Positions 34,140-46,099 of a DNA stretch of 64,000 nt are shown in pieces. The translations under genes were made by a program, and so were the position numbers. Source of the stretch: Aporrectodea caliginosa (taxonomy: Eukaryota; Annelida; Clitellata; Crassiclitellata; Lumbricidae). The notes below the pieces were generated by a model. The model searched no databases. It was not told the DNA's origin and saw nothing but the letters and a program-made list of their open reading frames with translations. The DNA is taken from positions 3,196,498 to 3,260,497 of the forward strand of contig JACEVL010000019.1 in NCBI GenBank assembly GCA_020284085.1, given 5' to 3'. How positions within the stretch are numbered: the first letter of the stretch is position 1; each line of letters opens with the position of its first letter.

Positions 34140-35689
34140 AGGTTCGTTATACTTTGCAAATTCACTCACCGAAGCCGGAGTAGACGATCTGATCGCAGTT
34201 ATCGACTTTTTTAATGGGCTTCTGAACGGTAATGTATTCGAATAATGTCGTGACATGGATTTACCGCGGTCATTGTGGCTAAGAAGAGAGATTCTGGCCT
34301 TGAGACATTCCCTTGGCACGCGAAGTGCAGTCAATAAAAATTTATTACAGCGGCTGGCCGACAATGGTTTGTTGCGTTATTGGGGTGTACGAGGTGGTGC
34401 TCGATACCACCACCGTGCCAGGGTAACTTAAAACCAGGACGGCACGGGTTACAGAATTAAAGAAGTTGGTCATAACGGAACGGATTCAGATGCTTTCTGA
34501 CAAGGCACCCTTCGCGTATTAGCTAAGCCTACCTATCAAGGTCTTGATCGGTCGACGTTGGACTTCGAATATGTCAGAGCGGCCAAAGCGGTCGCCGGAG
34601 CATCTTATTTATCGACCTATCTGGAAACAACCAATTGGACTGTCGAGGGCTGCACCTTCTGCGGCCTCGACGACCTCGCATCCTTCTTTCGTACTAATCA
34701 ATCCGACGAGCTTAGCGAAGCCGCACGCCCTCCAGCATTTTACAGCAGATGTCATAGCCTACATCGTGGTGGTGATTGAGAGCTGACTGAAAGAACATCA
34801 TACCGACCAAATGATGATGATCGAGGGATATCTCCTCTTTCGACGGGATCTTCAGGCCCGGAGGGGTGGCTGAGTGGCCATTTACTGTAAATCACATATA
34901 GATCTAGGTATGGATTACTGTTACAATGGAATCCATCCGGTACTAGGCTATGTGGGGCGATTTACCATCCTCCACGGCCAGTGTATAGTACAGACCAGTT
35001 AGTCTCAGGCATCGACGCTACCTTAGAACAAATAGAAACCATCGACTTGGACGATTGCATCCTCCTCGGAAAATTTAATCAACTGCAATCGACCACGATC
35101 CTTAGTATGGGCCTAGGCTATATGCTGAATAATTCGAAGGTCCGTCATGAACACAGGGCTGTTAAAGGCTTGGTTTTTTGGTTTTTGGTTTTTTTGGTTT
35201 TTAAAAAAAAAAAAAACAAAAAAATCGTAAATTTTGGTTTTTTGGTTTTTTACAAATTTTGAAATTATAAATGCCAAAAATTTTGTCTCTTCAACTCTCT
35301 TGGCAATCGTTGTATTGTCTTTGTTAACTTCGTTTTATGACATTCTATGGTTCTACTGTTCTAGTTAATTTCATTTCTATGCATCTGATTAATTTGAACG
35401 GTATTATGCCATTTTAATGAGTTTTATAATTCGAAATAGGAAAATCTCAGAAACAAAAACCAAAAAACCAAAAAACCAAAAAACCAAAACCAAAAAACCA
35501 ACTTTTCATTTTGAAAAAAGTTTGGTTTTTTGCACCCCTGGTCATGAAGGACATTGATACCTGGACCGAATTTACACCTTTGGTCAGTTCTATTGCTCGC
35601 GTATAGCAGTGAAGTCTACCATCAAGACCAAGCATTCTGCCATCATCGCTTCATCGGTCCAAGTTTCGGGCCAGTCAGCAACCAATCTT
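34140..35689 (+). pseudogene. LINE 5' relic with apurinic-type endonuclease domain
   Basis: Broken plus frames at 34140-35160 and 35541-35689. Around 34981-35160 one frame reads IDATLEQIETIDLDDCILLGKFNQL, in which GKFNQL stands for the GDFN motif of the exonuclease-endonuclease-phosphatase fold. After the hAT insertion, KTKHSAI corresponds to the SDHK/TDHK catalytic motif. The more GC-rich 34140-34440 may belong to the same element. It is interrupted by 35152-35540. Confidence 0.45.
35152..35540. mobile_element. Non-autonomous hAT-like element rich in GGTTTTTT
   Basis: Flanked by the perfect 8-bp duplication GTCATGAA (35144-35151 and 35541-35548). Termini CAGGGCTGTTAAAGG (two bases in) and, reversed, CAGGGGTGCAAAAAACC. 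Both ends are arrays of GGTTTTTTGG and its complement, giving a strong hairpin. It splits the LINE endonuclease relic. Confidence 0.75.
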
Positions 35690-37296
35690 TTTTTCAAACA
35701 GCTGTGACATTTGTTTATTAATATACAAATATCAACAAAATATTATGCTCCATCACGAACTTTGCAGAAAGAGGAAGTTATGAAAGTACTACTGAAAATG
35801 CTTAAGTAACCAAGTTTTTGTTAGAGAATGCTTCGTAAAGAAAATGGTCCAAGTCATAGTTGCAAAAAACGTTTTTACCGGTTTTTTATTTTATTCCAAA
35901 AAACCTCGTTTTTTCGTTTTTTATTTTTCATCACTTTTTCCGTTTTTTATTTTTTTATGTAACTTTATTTATTTATTTATTTACTGTCTGTTATTATTTG
36001 TTTTATTTAATTTTTGTCTGATTTCCCTTACGTTGTCTTCATCCTTTCATGGATGCATCTAATTATGTCACTACTTAATGTCAGCAGTTGAGAAATAAAT
36101 AGCACAGTGCAGGAAATAAAATTTATAAAAGTTATTTGAATTTCTAAGTTATCTAAATTGCGAAATGTTGTCTTTGTACATAGTAATCTCCGATTGACTG
36201 ATAAACTGACTGATATTACTCCATATTAAGTTCTTATATGTCAAAATTGTAAGTACAATTTTTAATTAAATACACTATACTTACAAAGTTTAGTTTTTAA
36301 TTGTTTATGTCAACATGGACTTATGTGGACTTATGTTTACAATTTAAATTTGAAAAGATTTCAATATTTTTTATTTCTCAATTTCTTAATTAAACCAAAC
36401 TTATGAAAAACTAAATATTTTGTTGTAGATTAATGTTACTTGGCGTTAACTAATAAAGTTATGTTAATTTACTGATTAAAATTAAATTGTGTAAACAAGG
36501 TTTTCAATTTTGAGATGTAGTAAAATATGTAACAAAATCAAATTATTTTCTTTGCCGTTTGTTTCTCGTTTTTTATTTTTTGGAAAAAAAGACGTTTTTC
36601 CGTTTTTTATTTTGTTTCTACCGTTTTTAACAACTATGGTCCAGTTATCAAGCATTTCTTTACTAATGAAACAATATCAACGAAGTATCGTACTTTTATC
36701 GTGACTAACTCTGTGATGAAACAAAGATGCTCCAGTACACCAACATGCAAAAAATCTACACTGCCGTTTCATATATAAGCAGAGGCAATTTAATTGGAAT
36801 TCATTAGAACGGCTAAAACTAAATACTAATTACCCAGACAATATGCGCAATTTACCCATAACCTACTATCCAATTAAATTGTAAATGTAGCCCATAGACA
36901 CTTTTCAAATGATTGTTAACAAATTAACAGACACTTTCTACCGCCAAATAATGTCAAGACACAACATCCATTACAAACAATTTCAAGACACAACATCCAT
37001 TACATATAATGTGATCTTGTAATCGGGTTACTAGTAAAACAACCCATTATCTGCAGCAAATAACACGGTTACTCAGATGCAATTCATCACATCGAAGCAA
37101 CCACTTACACAGACTAGCTTCTACTTAAACTCATAGAAAGAATTTAATTTTTTTATACTGAGCAGAGTTAACAATGACCAAAGTCTGGCCAAGACTACAG
37201 GTCAAGGCACGTTGATTCTGAACTTTCATTAATAGAAAAATTTGTTGGATGGTGAGAAAAGATTTTTGACAACTGGAGGCCTTTAATAGGCAGGAG
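35690..37296. repeat. 3' flank of tandem unit 3 (segmental repeat)
   Basis: Counterpart of about 15285-16128 in unit 2, truncated on the left where it meets the LINE relic, with the hAT-like element 35855-36638 inserted. The 36840-37290 part is collinear with 2850-3120, 15640-16128 and 46640-47133. No gene. Confidence 0.7.
35855..36638. mobile_element. hAT-like element with CATAGTTG termini
   Basis: A 784-bp insertion with inverted termini CATAGTTG followed by AAAAACG-type sequence. It is flanked by related 8-mers GTCCAAGT and GTCCAGTT. The ends are runs of CGTTTTTTATTTT; the interior is AT-rich with no transposase. Units 1, 2, 4 and 5 have the uninterrupted sequence. Confidence 0.65.
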
Positions 37297-37384
37297 TTAC
37301 GACGTGGTTAGACCTCCTGCATCTAAGCTCTTCTCATGCTCCTGCCGATGTCGAGCTGTCCAGTCCAACACTGCAAAAAACACA

Positions 37385-38320
37385 GAGAAATGGCACAACA
37401 GCACATAAACCAGTCAACACTTAACGCTGCTGACCACCTTATAAGTGGTCTCCGATGTTTGCGCACATATCGTCCTTCATTCGGGACACTCCACTGGTTT
37501 CCTGTGCATTCAGCTCTTATGCGCAACTGTACCTCGGTCTCTTCACTTCCATGTCTCTTCGCTCGGCCGCAGAAGCCTTCTGGTTGTTCTCCGCATGCGC
37601 AACTGTTTGGCCAGTACCCGACCCGTTACGGGTCGGGTACGGGTAGGAGCATTACGGGTACGTATACCCGGTTTTACCCGTACCGAAGTGAAATTTTGGG
37701 GTAACATGTTAATGTGAGTCTTCTGTTAACGGTATCCCTGTGTGAGTACCTATCCTTCTGTTGATCTATGTCCCTGCACCTTAGTGAGCTTGACATTCTG
37801 TTGTTCAAAATGACTTGTTGCGCATTAACACAATGCGTATTTTTACATAATATCTAACTGAGTTTCAATCTAGGCCTGATGCCGCAGTTCAGCAGCCGTG
37901 CCTTCTGGGGGGAAGCACCAGGTCTTTCATTCATTTACGTCTGAGAAATACTTAAATTATTCAATTAGCGGTATTTTGCCGCATAAAACTCATCGTGGGA
38001 AGGCCTACTGTACGGTACTACCCGCAATTGGGTAGAAGTCCATTTACGGGTAACGGTCCTGTTTTACGGGTACGGGTCGGGTAGCAAAAATGCTCTAGCC
38101 CCCCTAATGTGCAGGCTACAGTAACTGCTCAATCGAGAAGCTTTGCTTACCTCGGCCCTTCTAGAAATAACCGTCTTCCACAGCTTCAGCTCCTGAGTGT
38201 TTTTCTTCCCGTAATTCAGAAATGCCAGAAGTCCATTTTATTCGTCATTGATAGCACTGACTTGGGTTGGGAGCGCCTCAGAATTGCTAAGTGACGCTTT
38301 ATACATGTTCGATTACATAT
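37385..38320 (+). repeat. LINE 3' relic of unit 3, split by a GC-rich insertion
   Basis: The outer parts match the relics near exon 5 of the other genes. Between about 37602 and 38106 lies a private insertion whose ends are made of CCCGACCCG/CGGGTCGGGTACGGG repeats in inverted orientation, with 'gctctagcccccct' at the right end. It looks like a non-autonomous hAT-type element, but no clean target duplication was found. Confidence 0.5.
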
Positions 38321-41300
38321 ACAATTATAATCAGACATCTTTCGACTATTATTAACTTGTATGTCGAACGAGGCCAGATTTCTTTTCACTGCACGTCGAA
38401 CTTCAAATTGTCACCCAATTTACAGTTTCTGTGAACCACCGAACTTTGACTTGGCTTTGTCACTTGAAGTGATCAATTGACGAACTGGCTTGGTAAATGA
38501 TAACGTAGGCGCAATAGAAGTCATCAGATCAGATTAGATCTTATGAACATTTCACCAAGAACTATTAGAAAGATTATTCTAAACGATTAGGAACGGTTGA
38601 CAAACTATTGCAAAATTAATCATACCTTACCTTAGTCCACAATTACGGTACGATTAAGTCCAAAATTATTAGATTAGCTATACATTACATTTATCGTCAC
38701 TTATACGTTTCATAGTTAGACACGACAAGGAGTTATAAAAGATCCCTCTGGATAACAAGAACCCAGCAGGTTTAACTATCGGGCCTTGTTCGACAGGTAC
38801 GAGTGCCCTACCTTGACAGTCTCGGCCACAGTAATACGGAGGATTCGGACAGTCTTCGTCTTTGCATCTGACAACAGCAAAATACCCGAAAACAATGTAA
38901 TTCAACGGACATTTATATAGAGCCTATAGCGTTGTGAACAAGGTTTGAACACATATGTAGCGGCAATCGAATTTGGCTGAGCACTGCATCAATGTAAATA
39001 CAATTCTCAGCAGAAACCGTTCTCAATATTGCTCCTTAAAATGGCCCAGGTTCAAATAGACATCTAGATAAAGAATATAAATCAATAAAGGACACTCCTG
39101 TCCAACAAAATACCAACAAATTAATCAATGAATGCACAAACGAGCAACCGATTCATGAATGAGTGAATGAATGTAGGAGTGAATGAAAGAATGATTTGAA
39201 TGAATGATTGACTGAATATGAATAATTAATAATAATCTCTATTTATTGATTCAAACTGACATGAATGCAGTATGATTACCAGTCATAGCATGAACGGATG
39301 ATCACAAGTTTATTATTACAGGAGTCGAATTTAACTGTATGGCAGCCATGCAAAGCGCCCATCTGCCTACTGCTCATTTTACCAACGCCATCTGGCGAAT
39401 GAAAGGCTGAGTAGACCTTTGGAAGGCTAACGGGAATCGATCCAGTGTCCGTGTTGATCTTCTGCTCTTCGTGCTAAGTGTTAACTATTCGCCTAAACCC
39501 CTCTCAATTAACTGAATCAATTATTCATTCAAATAATTCATTCATGTACTTTCATTCGTGACTGAATTAAAAATGAACGAATGATCGAACAAATAAATGA
39601 ACGAACGAACGACTGAATGAACGATTCATTGAATGAATGAACAAATGAATGAATCAATTCCCAATAGATTGAAAGAACGAATTTGAATGAAATTGAAAGG
39701 CATCAAGGATTGAAAGAACGAATTAATGAATTCCTGAAATTCAAAATGAAGGAATCGAAACAGTCATCAATCAATCACTAAATTAACCAATCACTCAATC
39801 AATGAAATGAAACTACATCAATGAAAATGAATTAATGAATAACCTAACAAATCAACGGATTCTTAAATTAAGAAATGAATGGGTGATCGAAACAGTCATC
39901 AATCAATCACTACATTACTCAATCATTCAATCAACAATAGAACTACCTCTTGCACTTCTTGAACACCTTTGGCGCCGGTTCCTGTAGGCCACAGGTCATG
40001 CACGTACGAACGTTCTTGCTGCCCGGTCGGCTCGATTCCTTCTCCTCTTGATTATCCGTTCCCTTCTCCACCTCGGACTCATCCACCGTGACTCTAGCTT
40101 CCTTCTCACAACTGGATTTCTCAGTGGCTTTCAATTTCTGCTTTGCACTGGAGTCCTCTGTGGATTTCTTTCTAGAATCAGACTCCTTGGTGGCTTTAGC
40201 TTTCTTTCTAGAATAAGATTCCTCTGTGGCATTAGCTTCCCTTTTAGAATCAGATTCCTTAGTAGCCTTAGCTTTCTTTCTAGACTCGGATTCCTCAGTG
40301 GCTGCATCAGATTTCCCTGTAGCTTTAGCTTTCTTTCTAGAATCAGATTCCTCAGTGGCTTTAGCTTTCTTTCTAGACTCAGCTTTCAAATCCTTCTCTG
40401 TGGCTTTAGCTTTCTCTATAGCTTTCAATCTGTGTTGCTTTCAATTCCTTCTCTGTTGCTTTCAATTCCTTCTCAACGCCTGTTTCCTTTTCAACCTTCG
40501 TATCAGTGGCCTTGGACTTGGTCTTTGCACTGGGATCCTTGTTTACATTCGACTTGTTCGAAGCCTTCACTTTCAGTTCCTTAGTGTCTTGGCTTTTACT
40601 TTTAGCCTCCGCAGTTCCTCCACTCTTAACAACCCCAGTCTGTTTTGTACCTGGCTCCTTCTTTGCTGCTGAAATCTCTACCTGACATTTTAAAACAACA
40701 TATTATCATTTAAATCATATCGCTTGACTGCTTCTAGCTAATATCGTATTATAATTATTATATCAACCTCTACTGTATTATCTACACAATTGACTCAATG
40801 TTTCACTATAAATTTTTTATGTCAAAATAGAGATACTTGCATTAACTTCATGTATTAACCCTGTAAACAAGCCAGCCGAGGCTTTAGCGAGTTTAAATTA
40901 ATGACCATTTTCGGCTGGCGCTTTGGCCTGCATCAATGTTATTCATAAGTTACAGTTAATTTGTATCTGTCATATTTCTGTCACAATTCTCATAATATGT
41001 TGTTGATATAATGAAAAAAATATATCTGAATAAACGAATTGAATCCAAAGCACGGTAGCGTCTTGATAGCATCCTGGGTCTCTATTAAAACAACTGGGGT
41101 TTACACCAGCTGAGTGGACTCCTGTATAATGACCTTGGCATGCTGCCTCAGCACCATAAGCCACTTCCCTGACTTAGTGGATTGATCTGGATATTGACCT
41201 GATCACATCTTGCTTTTTGTGCGATAAAAAGTTACCCACTACAGTTACATATCGTCTTATCGTCTATGCGTAATAGGTGCCGTCGATTTATGCATTAACT

Positions 41301-41489
41301 TTAACGTGGAGTGTTCCGAGATCAAGCTTGTCCCGAGCTTGTAACTCTGTCGAGTCCTTGAGCAAGGCCTTGACGCGCAACTGCTCAGACCATCAATTGA
41401 AGCTTTATCGTTGAGAGGGGTGCTCAGAAAAAGAACGTTTCCATAAGCCGGCCCTATAGCATATAAGCAGTATGAAGCCTTTGCGAATT

Positions 41490-41690
41490 CATTTTCAGCC
41501 TTGGTATACTGGAGCGGGTGGCCAGTCCTCTCTCCATCGCTACCTATTCTTCCCACTGCCAGTGCTGTCATACAGGCGAGTTTAGGCACAATTGGAACAG
41601 AATCTCGAACAAATTTCTACGCTTATTGGAATCTGAACCACCGATGTTCTGGTCGACAGTCCAGCATGCCAACCACGGACTGTGCACTGG
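41490..41690 (-). repeat. tRNA-derived SINE in intron 2 of gene 3
   Basis: Orthologous-position copy of the SINE at 7195-7400. The minus strand shows the 'ggttggcatgctggactgtc' head and 'cggtggttcagattcc' B-box region. Confidence 0.55.
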
Positions 41691-42299
41691 TCGTTAATAA
41701 TAACAGGCATAATGATGAAGATTAGAAATGAAATAATCACATGAAGTAAATATATCACAGATGGTGTTACAATAAGGCTTCTCGTTAGAAGTTTCTAATA
41801 TCCTCTCTTTGCCATCCACCCTACACAATGGGTGCTGTATTCTAGCAGCCAAAACTTTATTCCAACTCACTTCGACTTTGCTTTTCCCAGCGACGGTTGA
41901 CCTACGTTTCACTTGGCTACGAAACGAATCGAAGGCACCAGATTCCGGGATCACTTTCTCAATAGATACGATCGAGTACAATTCTCCAAATGTTCGTGTT
42001 TCAGGTGTTTCATTTGGTGGCTTGAAGCTCAGCGGAGGGGGAAAACCAAAGAACAAGGAGATCAACTCAACCAGTTCGCTGTTCCACACTATACTCTCGT
42101 CCGAAAAGTTTCCGTTACGCATGAAAACGAAGACATCTTCCAAGAGGCCTTTTGATGCCTTTCCCCGTTTCCTATTGGTCACGTGGTCGTCTTTTTTGCC
42201 GACGACACTCTGATCAGTTGTATCACGCGGTGTGAATCTTACCTTATATATCTCGACTCCAGGCTCTGTCATATCACGTAGTATTTTTAACCAATCGCT

Positions 42300-43078
42300 C
42301 TACAAGATATCGAGAAACTAGATTAAATCAAATTAATACATCTGTTAAAGCTCTAAAAATGGTTACGTCTGTATACACGCATCCATTGCAGCTCTTCAGA
42401 AGCACAGACAAAAGAAACAAACATGTTCATACATCCTTATGGAAACTTTTCAGAAACATATCCGGAACTACTTCGAATAAGCTATTCATTTAACAATTTA
42501 ACGACGAGCTGCATTGGTTTCCCAGTCCCTAAAATTAGTAAATTGATAAATGACACCTATTTTGCACTATTTTATTTAATAAAATCTGAAACTGAGAGAA
42601 ATACGATTTCAAAGTCGTCTAGTCCGATCAAATCAAATCAAATCAAAATTAAACAAACAATAAACAAAAACTAAAGAAAATTTTAAAGGGGCGCAGTCAT
42701 CAACTCTTGCCTCTGGGCGCTGAAACCCTTCATTACGCCACTGATGCCATAGTTAGTAGACGAAGTTTAGGCCCCATGGAGCATTGCGCCACGAAATCCG
42801 CTTTTAATTTCGGATTCGCATGCGAACTCGAATGCGTGTAGCCGTATTATTATTATTATTTAATGTTTAAGATACCATGCTGAAGGGTCTTTGTTGATTC
42901 ATTGCAAAAAAATTGACGTCATTTTGTATTGAACACCCCCATCCCTCTTGTCAAACTTTCCCAACCCCTCCCTCCCCCATTTTGTTGACATTATTAATGG
43001 ATGACCCCAAAGACAAAAAATTTTGCGGTCCACGTATTTGTAAAAACTCTACATTAGGAATTAATTTTGCGTTCTTAC
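42300..43078 (-). other. Intron 1 of gene 3 (no gene seen)
   Basis: The shortest intron 1 of the four. It has short AAATC repeats near 42630-42645 and a TTATTATTA run at 42849. Its left 250 bases align with the left ends of the other first introns. Confidence 0.5.
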
Positions 43079-43214
43079 CGGCAGTTGTACACACGCCGCC
43101 ATCTTCAATATCAGGGTTCACAGATTTCGGAATTTCTGGATCGCTAAATCACGTCAAAAAGTAGCTCAAAAGTCGCTAGATGAACAGTTAAAATGTGGAA
43201 CCATGTATTGTATT

Positions 43215-43445
43215 GTATAAGTATTGTATTTGAACACTTGTTATAGCGCCCCTACCAGATTTCCCATTCAGAGGCGCTCCCGACTACTGCGCTTACGCTG
43301 AATCGGAGTTTCACGCCGAAGCGCATGAGCAATTGCGAGTGAAGGACTTGCCCAGGGTCCCTACGCAGCGACTGTGAGGTGGATTCGAACCCGCAACCCT
43401 CCAGCTGCAAGGCATCGAACATACCCCCAAACCACCACGCCCCAG
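43215..43445 (-). repeat. tRNA-derived SINE, clean copy
   Basis: The minus strand shows a 'tggtttgggggtatg' A-box-like head and a 'gggttcgaatcc' B box. It is the same family as 16835-17095 and serves as its uninterrupted reference. TATTG-type pentamer repeats lie on both sides. Confidence 0.65.
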
Positions 43446-43494
43446 TTGTATTGTGATGTGTTGTAATGTATTGTATTGTATTGTACTCCACGTT

Positions 43495-43625
43495 TATAAT
43501 GCGACCGAGCCACCCGCAGTAAAGATCCCAGAAATTAATCTCTGATAAACCGACCGACCGGGAAGCGAACTCGGGGCGCCGACGTGACGAGCGGGCTACC
43601 AACCCACTCGGCCACTCAGGATCCG
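43495..43625 (-). repeat. tRNA-like SINE (type II tRNA-like head)
   Basis: The minus strand reads 'gagtggccgagtgggttgg' followed by 'ccgagttcgcttcc', resembling Leu/Ser tRNA A and B boxes. No acceptor-stem pairing was verified, so it is called a SINE and not a tRNA gene. Confidence 0.4.
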
Positions 43626-43900
43626 CACATTCCGATAATATTATGAGACGCAAATTCATATGGGTTGCCTCACAAATGTCTAGTGACAGAGACAATCGTA
43701 ACCGTAATCTCAAAACTGCTACAGCACTCGCTCAAAAAGCTTAAGTGTGGGACCAGCTTACAGTGCTTACTGACGAGTGCTGCGTCGTATCAGAGGGATT
43801 GTCCAGAGGGATCGAGCTTTACTTTACATTATGTTGAAGCTCTAAGTCTTACTTATAAAGAAAACGAGACCCAGTAATATATATTTTTTAATTGACTTAC

Positions 43901-44151
43901 CTTAGCGTCGAGACAATTCTTGCGGTAGACAGCTGATGTAAAAAAGAGTTTTCATAGACATCGGCCAGGACGATTGCTGCTGTGAGTCTGGTTGCGACCT
44001 CGTAGAGTTCAACTTTGTAACATAGTCTCGAGTACAGCCTGTACAGGTAGTTAAGTCTCAGCTCAACAAGGTCGACGTTCAAGGGAACATGGAAGAGAAA
44101 ATTATCTGTGGACTTACGAACAGTGACGAACCATCCAGCAGTGTATGGATT
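43901..44151 (-). CDS. Orphan exon-like open frame, function unknown
   Basis: On the minus strand a 251-nt block sits between a good acceptor (tacctacag) and a good donor (gtaagt). It is open for 83 codons, starting NPYTAGWFVTVRKSTDNFLF and containing LYRLYSRLCYKVELYEVAT and TAAIVLADVYEN. Codon use is mixed and the frame has no stop, unlike the decayed surroundings. There is no copy in the other units and no partner exon nearby. I do not recognise the family. It could be one exon of a larger gene that spans the array, a captured exon, or a transposon piece. Confidence 0.4.
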
Positions 44152-44169
44152 CTGTAGGTAAGTTCGGGT

Positions 44170-44340
44170 GCACGATGTTCTTGTGGTTAACGCGATGGAC
44201 TGTCAGTCTATAGGTTGGGGTTGAACTCTGCGCTGAAAGACGTTTCTAGAAGTCTGCTGTTCATGTGTGGCCATCTAGTGGGCTCAGCTATCACACGAAT
44301 ACACGGTCAGAAGAAGTCAGATCCGACGTGAATTTTATAA
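44170..44340 (+). repeat. tRNA-derived SINE
   Basis: Second copy of the element at 1-170, with head 'tggttaacgcgatggactgt' and 'ttggggttgaactc'. It is followed by 'cacgaatacacggtcag' and a TGTATG/AT-rich tail including (AT)n at 44415-44441. Confidence 0.55.
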
Positions 44341-44506
44341 TTACATGTCTAATGGATTTATGTCTGTATAGGCTACATGTAGGTATACAAACTATAGGCC
44401 TACATTCATGCATATATTAAATATATATATATATATATATCATCTACCTGCTTTTATGTATGTATGAATAAATATATTTGCATGTATTTAAGTACATAGA
44501 TATTTA

Positions 44507-45521
44507 CCGGGTGGGCCATTAAAAATGAGAACATCGCGTTCAATCGTGTTTAATACAATATCAGATTGTGTTATGAGTAAATCTTAAACACGTAAATTAT
44601 TCTATAATGTACCTACTTACCAAATCAAGCCAGTTCCACGTATTTTGAAGTAAGATTTACAACTTAAAGCGTACAATCGTGTGATTTGGCAGGTGATAAC
44701 GAAGGCTGTAAATTAAACGCCTGCAACGAAGTCAGCAGCTACCGGTATTTGAAATGTTTCCTAACAAGAGAATTAAGAGCACGAAGCATTTGGTTAACAG
44801 ATGAAAAGACATTTACAGTTGCCACACCAATCAATATTATTGTCAAAGTGAACATGTTTATTCTGAGTAAGAAAGAAAGCAAATTCCAGCAACAGACTCG
44901 TATGCGAACGTGTATATTTCAGTCATCATGGTTTCGGCAGTCGAAGACTCCAAGATCCTTGGGTTCGGTCGGTGTGTCTCGGATGGAAAAAACCAATGTA
45001 GTGTTTGTTGGACCGGAAGTCAAGGAAAGCAGTAAATACTATTGTGATCACGTTCTAGAAAGAGGTTTACTTCCTGAGCAAGATAATCGTCACAATTGGA
45101 CGGTGCAGCAGGGCGGAACTCCTTCACACACAGCAAGAAGCACTCAACTTCCATCATCAGGAGAACCTTCATCGAATTAGACATTTTGTCTCCAAATAGC
45201 CCAGACCTAAACCCGGTAGACTATGCTGTTTGGGGTGCCCTGCGAGCAAAAGGGCACCCCAAACAGTCGTCGTAAATTCACAACAAACTGAAGTTGGCCA
45301 TTGTTGAGGAATGCCGAAAAATGTCCCAGAGATTTATAGACAGGAGCATCATTATAACGATAGCGTGGCACAACGTTTAGGAGATAATTGTTGAAAACCG
45401 AGGCAGACACATAGAATAAACATTAGCAACAAATTACTTGCATTTTGAAAAGAAAAAAGAAATTAATTATGTAAATAATTCAGATTGAACGTGATGTTCT
45501 CATTTTTAATGGCCCACCCTG
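44507..45521 (+). mobile_element. Deleted Tc1/mariner element
   Basis: Inverted termini of about 39 bp reading (C/A)GGGTGGGCCATTAAAAA lie between TA dinucleotides (44505-44506, 45522-45523). It is 1015 bp long, shorter than a complete element because the 5' coding part is missing. It was inserted just upstream of, or at the start of, the SINE that continues at 45524. Confidence 0.85.
44686..45400 (+). pseudogene. Decayed mariner-type transposase catalytic domain
   Basis: The open piece 44686-45180 contains IWLTDEKTFT, the first catalytic Asp region. A later block HNWTVQQGGTPSHTARS corresponds to the usual QQDGAPAH motif with the second Asp replaced by Gly. A shifted frame at 45189-45245 gives SPDLNPVDYAVWGAL, the third catalytic region. 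Frameshifts, the lost Asp and a palindromic rearrangement at 45226-45266 make it inactive. Confidence 0.75.
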
Positions 45522-45523
45522 TA

Positions 45524-45780
45524 CGTTGGGCGCGGTAGCGGACTGGTTAGAGCTTATAACGTCTTAATAACAATCAACTGACAATATGAGTACAACTAGA
45601 AGTCTTAGAGTATGGGTTCAAACCTCCTCCCGATTTGGTTACTGTGTATGGACCTTGACCAAGTCTTTCACTCGACGTTCGCTCAATGCCATCGATGTTC
45701 TGTCTTATGGTCGTATTTCTGAACTTTAGAAGACGATAATGTTAAATACAATTGCATCGCATTGTATGTATGAATCAATG
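45524..45780 (+). repeat. tRNA-derived SINE with split head
   Basis: Same family as 12774-12990. The tRNA-like head ('gtagcggactggttagagc') is separated from its B-box part ('agtatgggttcaaacc') by about 50 extra bases. The body is otherwise collinear. Confidence 0.55.
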
Positions 45781-46099
45781 CAGGCTTTCGCGCTGCCCTA
45801 TATATACCCGTGCACTACTTTGCCTTAAAGGTCTCGACAATGTTCGCAACCCCACAGATTATAATTATTATCATTATGTCTGCAAGTGCTGTAGTCACAC
45901 TGGTGTTAATGTTTTAAACAGGACATACGAAAAGAGAGTATTGGAAATCTCGAAATAACATAACTCATTTCTCAGATGTCAACCTCTTTCATCAATCGTC
46001 TTAGAAATACTAGCACGCGTTTTAATCTCAACAGTCAATATTTGTACAGAAGTAACTCTTCAAGTGAACCACTTAACTTCAGAAACCAGTTTTCGGTCG

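Larger units (their letters stand above)
37297..43102 (-). pseudogene. MYND zinc-finger gene 3, frameshifted in exon 3
   Basis: Same five-exon layout: 43079-43102, 41871-42299, 39947-40681, 38812-38867, 37297-37370. Splice sites are all intact. Exon 1 encodes MAACVQLP. Exon 2 (143 codons) is open and starts SDWLKILRDMTEPGVEIYK. Exon 3 is 735 nt where a length of 3n+2 is needed. At about 40429-40430 five bases are missing against the repeat consensus, and the shifted frame stops at 40406-40408. Downstream of the break the original frame is open again through the complete finger half. The predicted product ends inside the Lys/Glu-rich region and lacks the MYND domain. This is a recent pseudogene, a truncated protein, or an assembly error in a repeat. 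Confidence 0.75.

Noticed and set aside
44686..45180. Independent host gene of 164 residues
   Set aside because: It lies between mariner inverted repeats and carries transposase motifs, so it is a transposase remnant.
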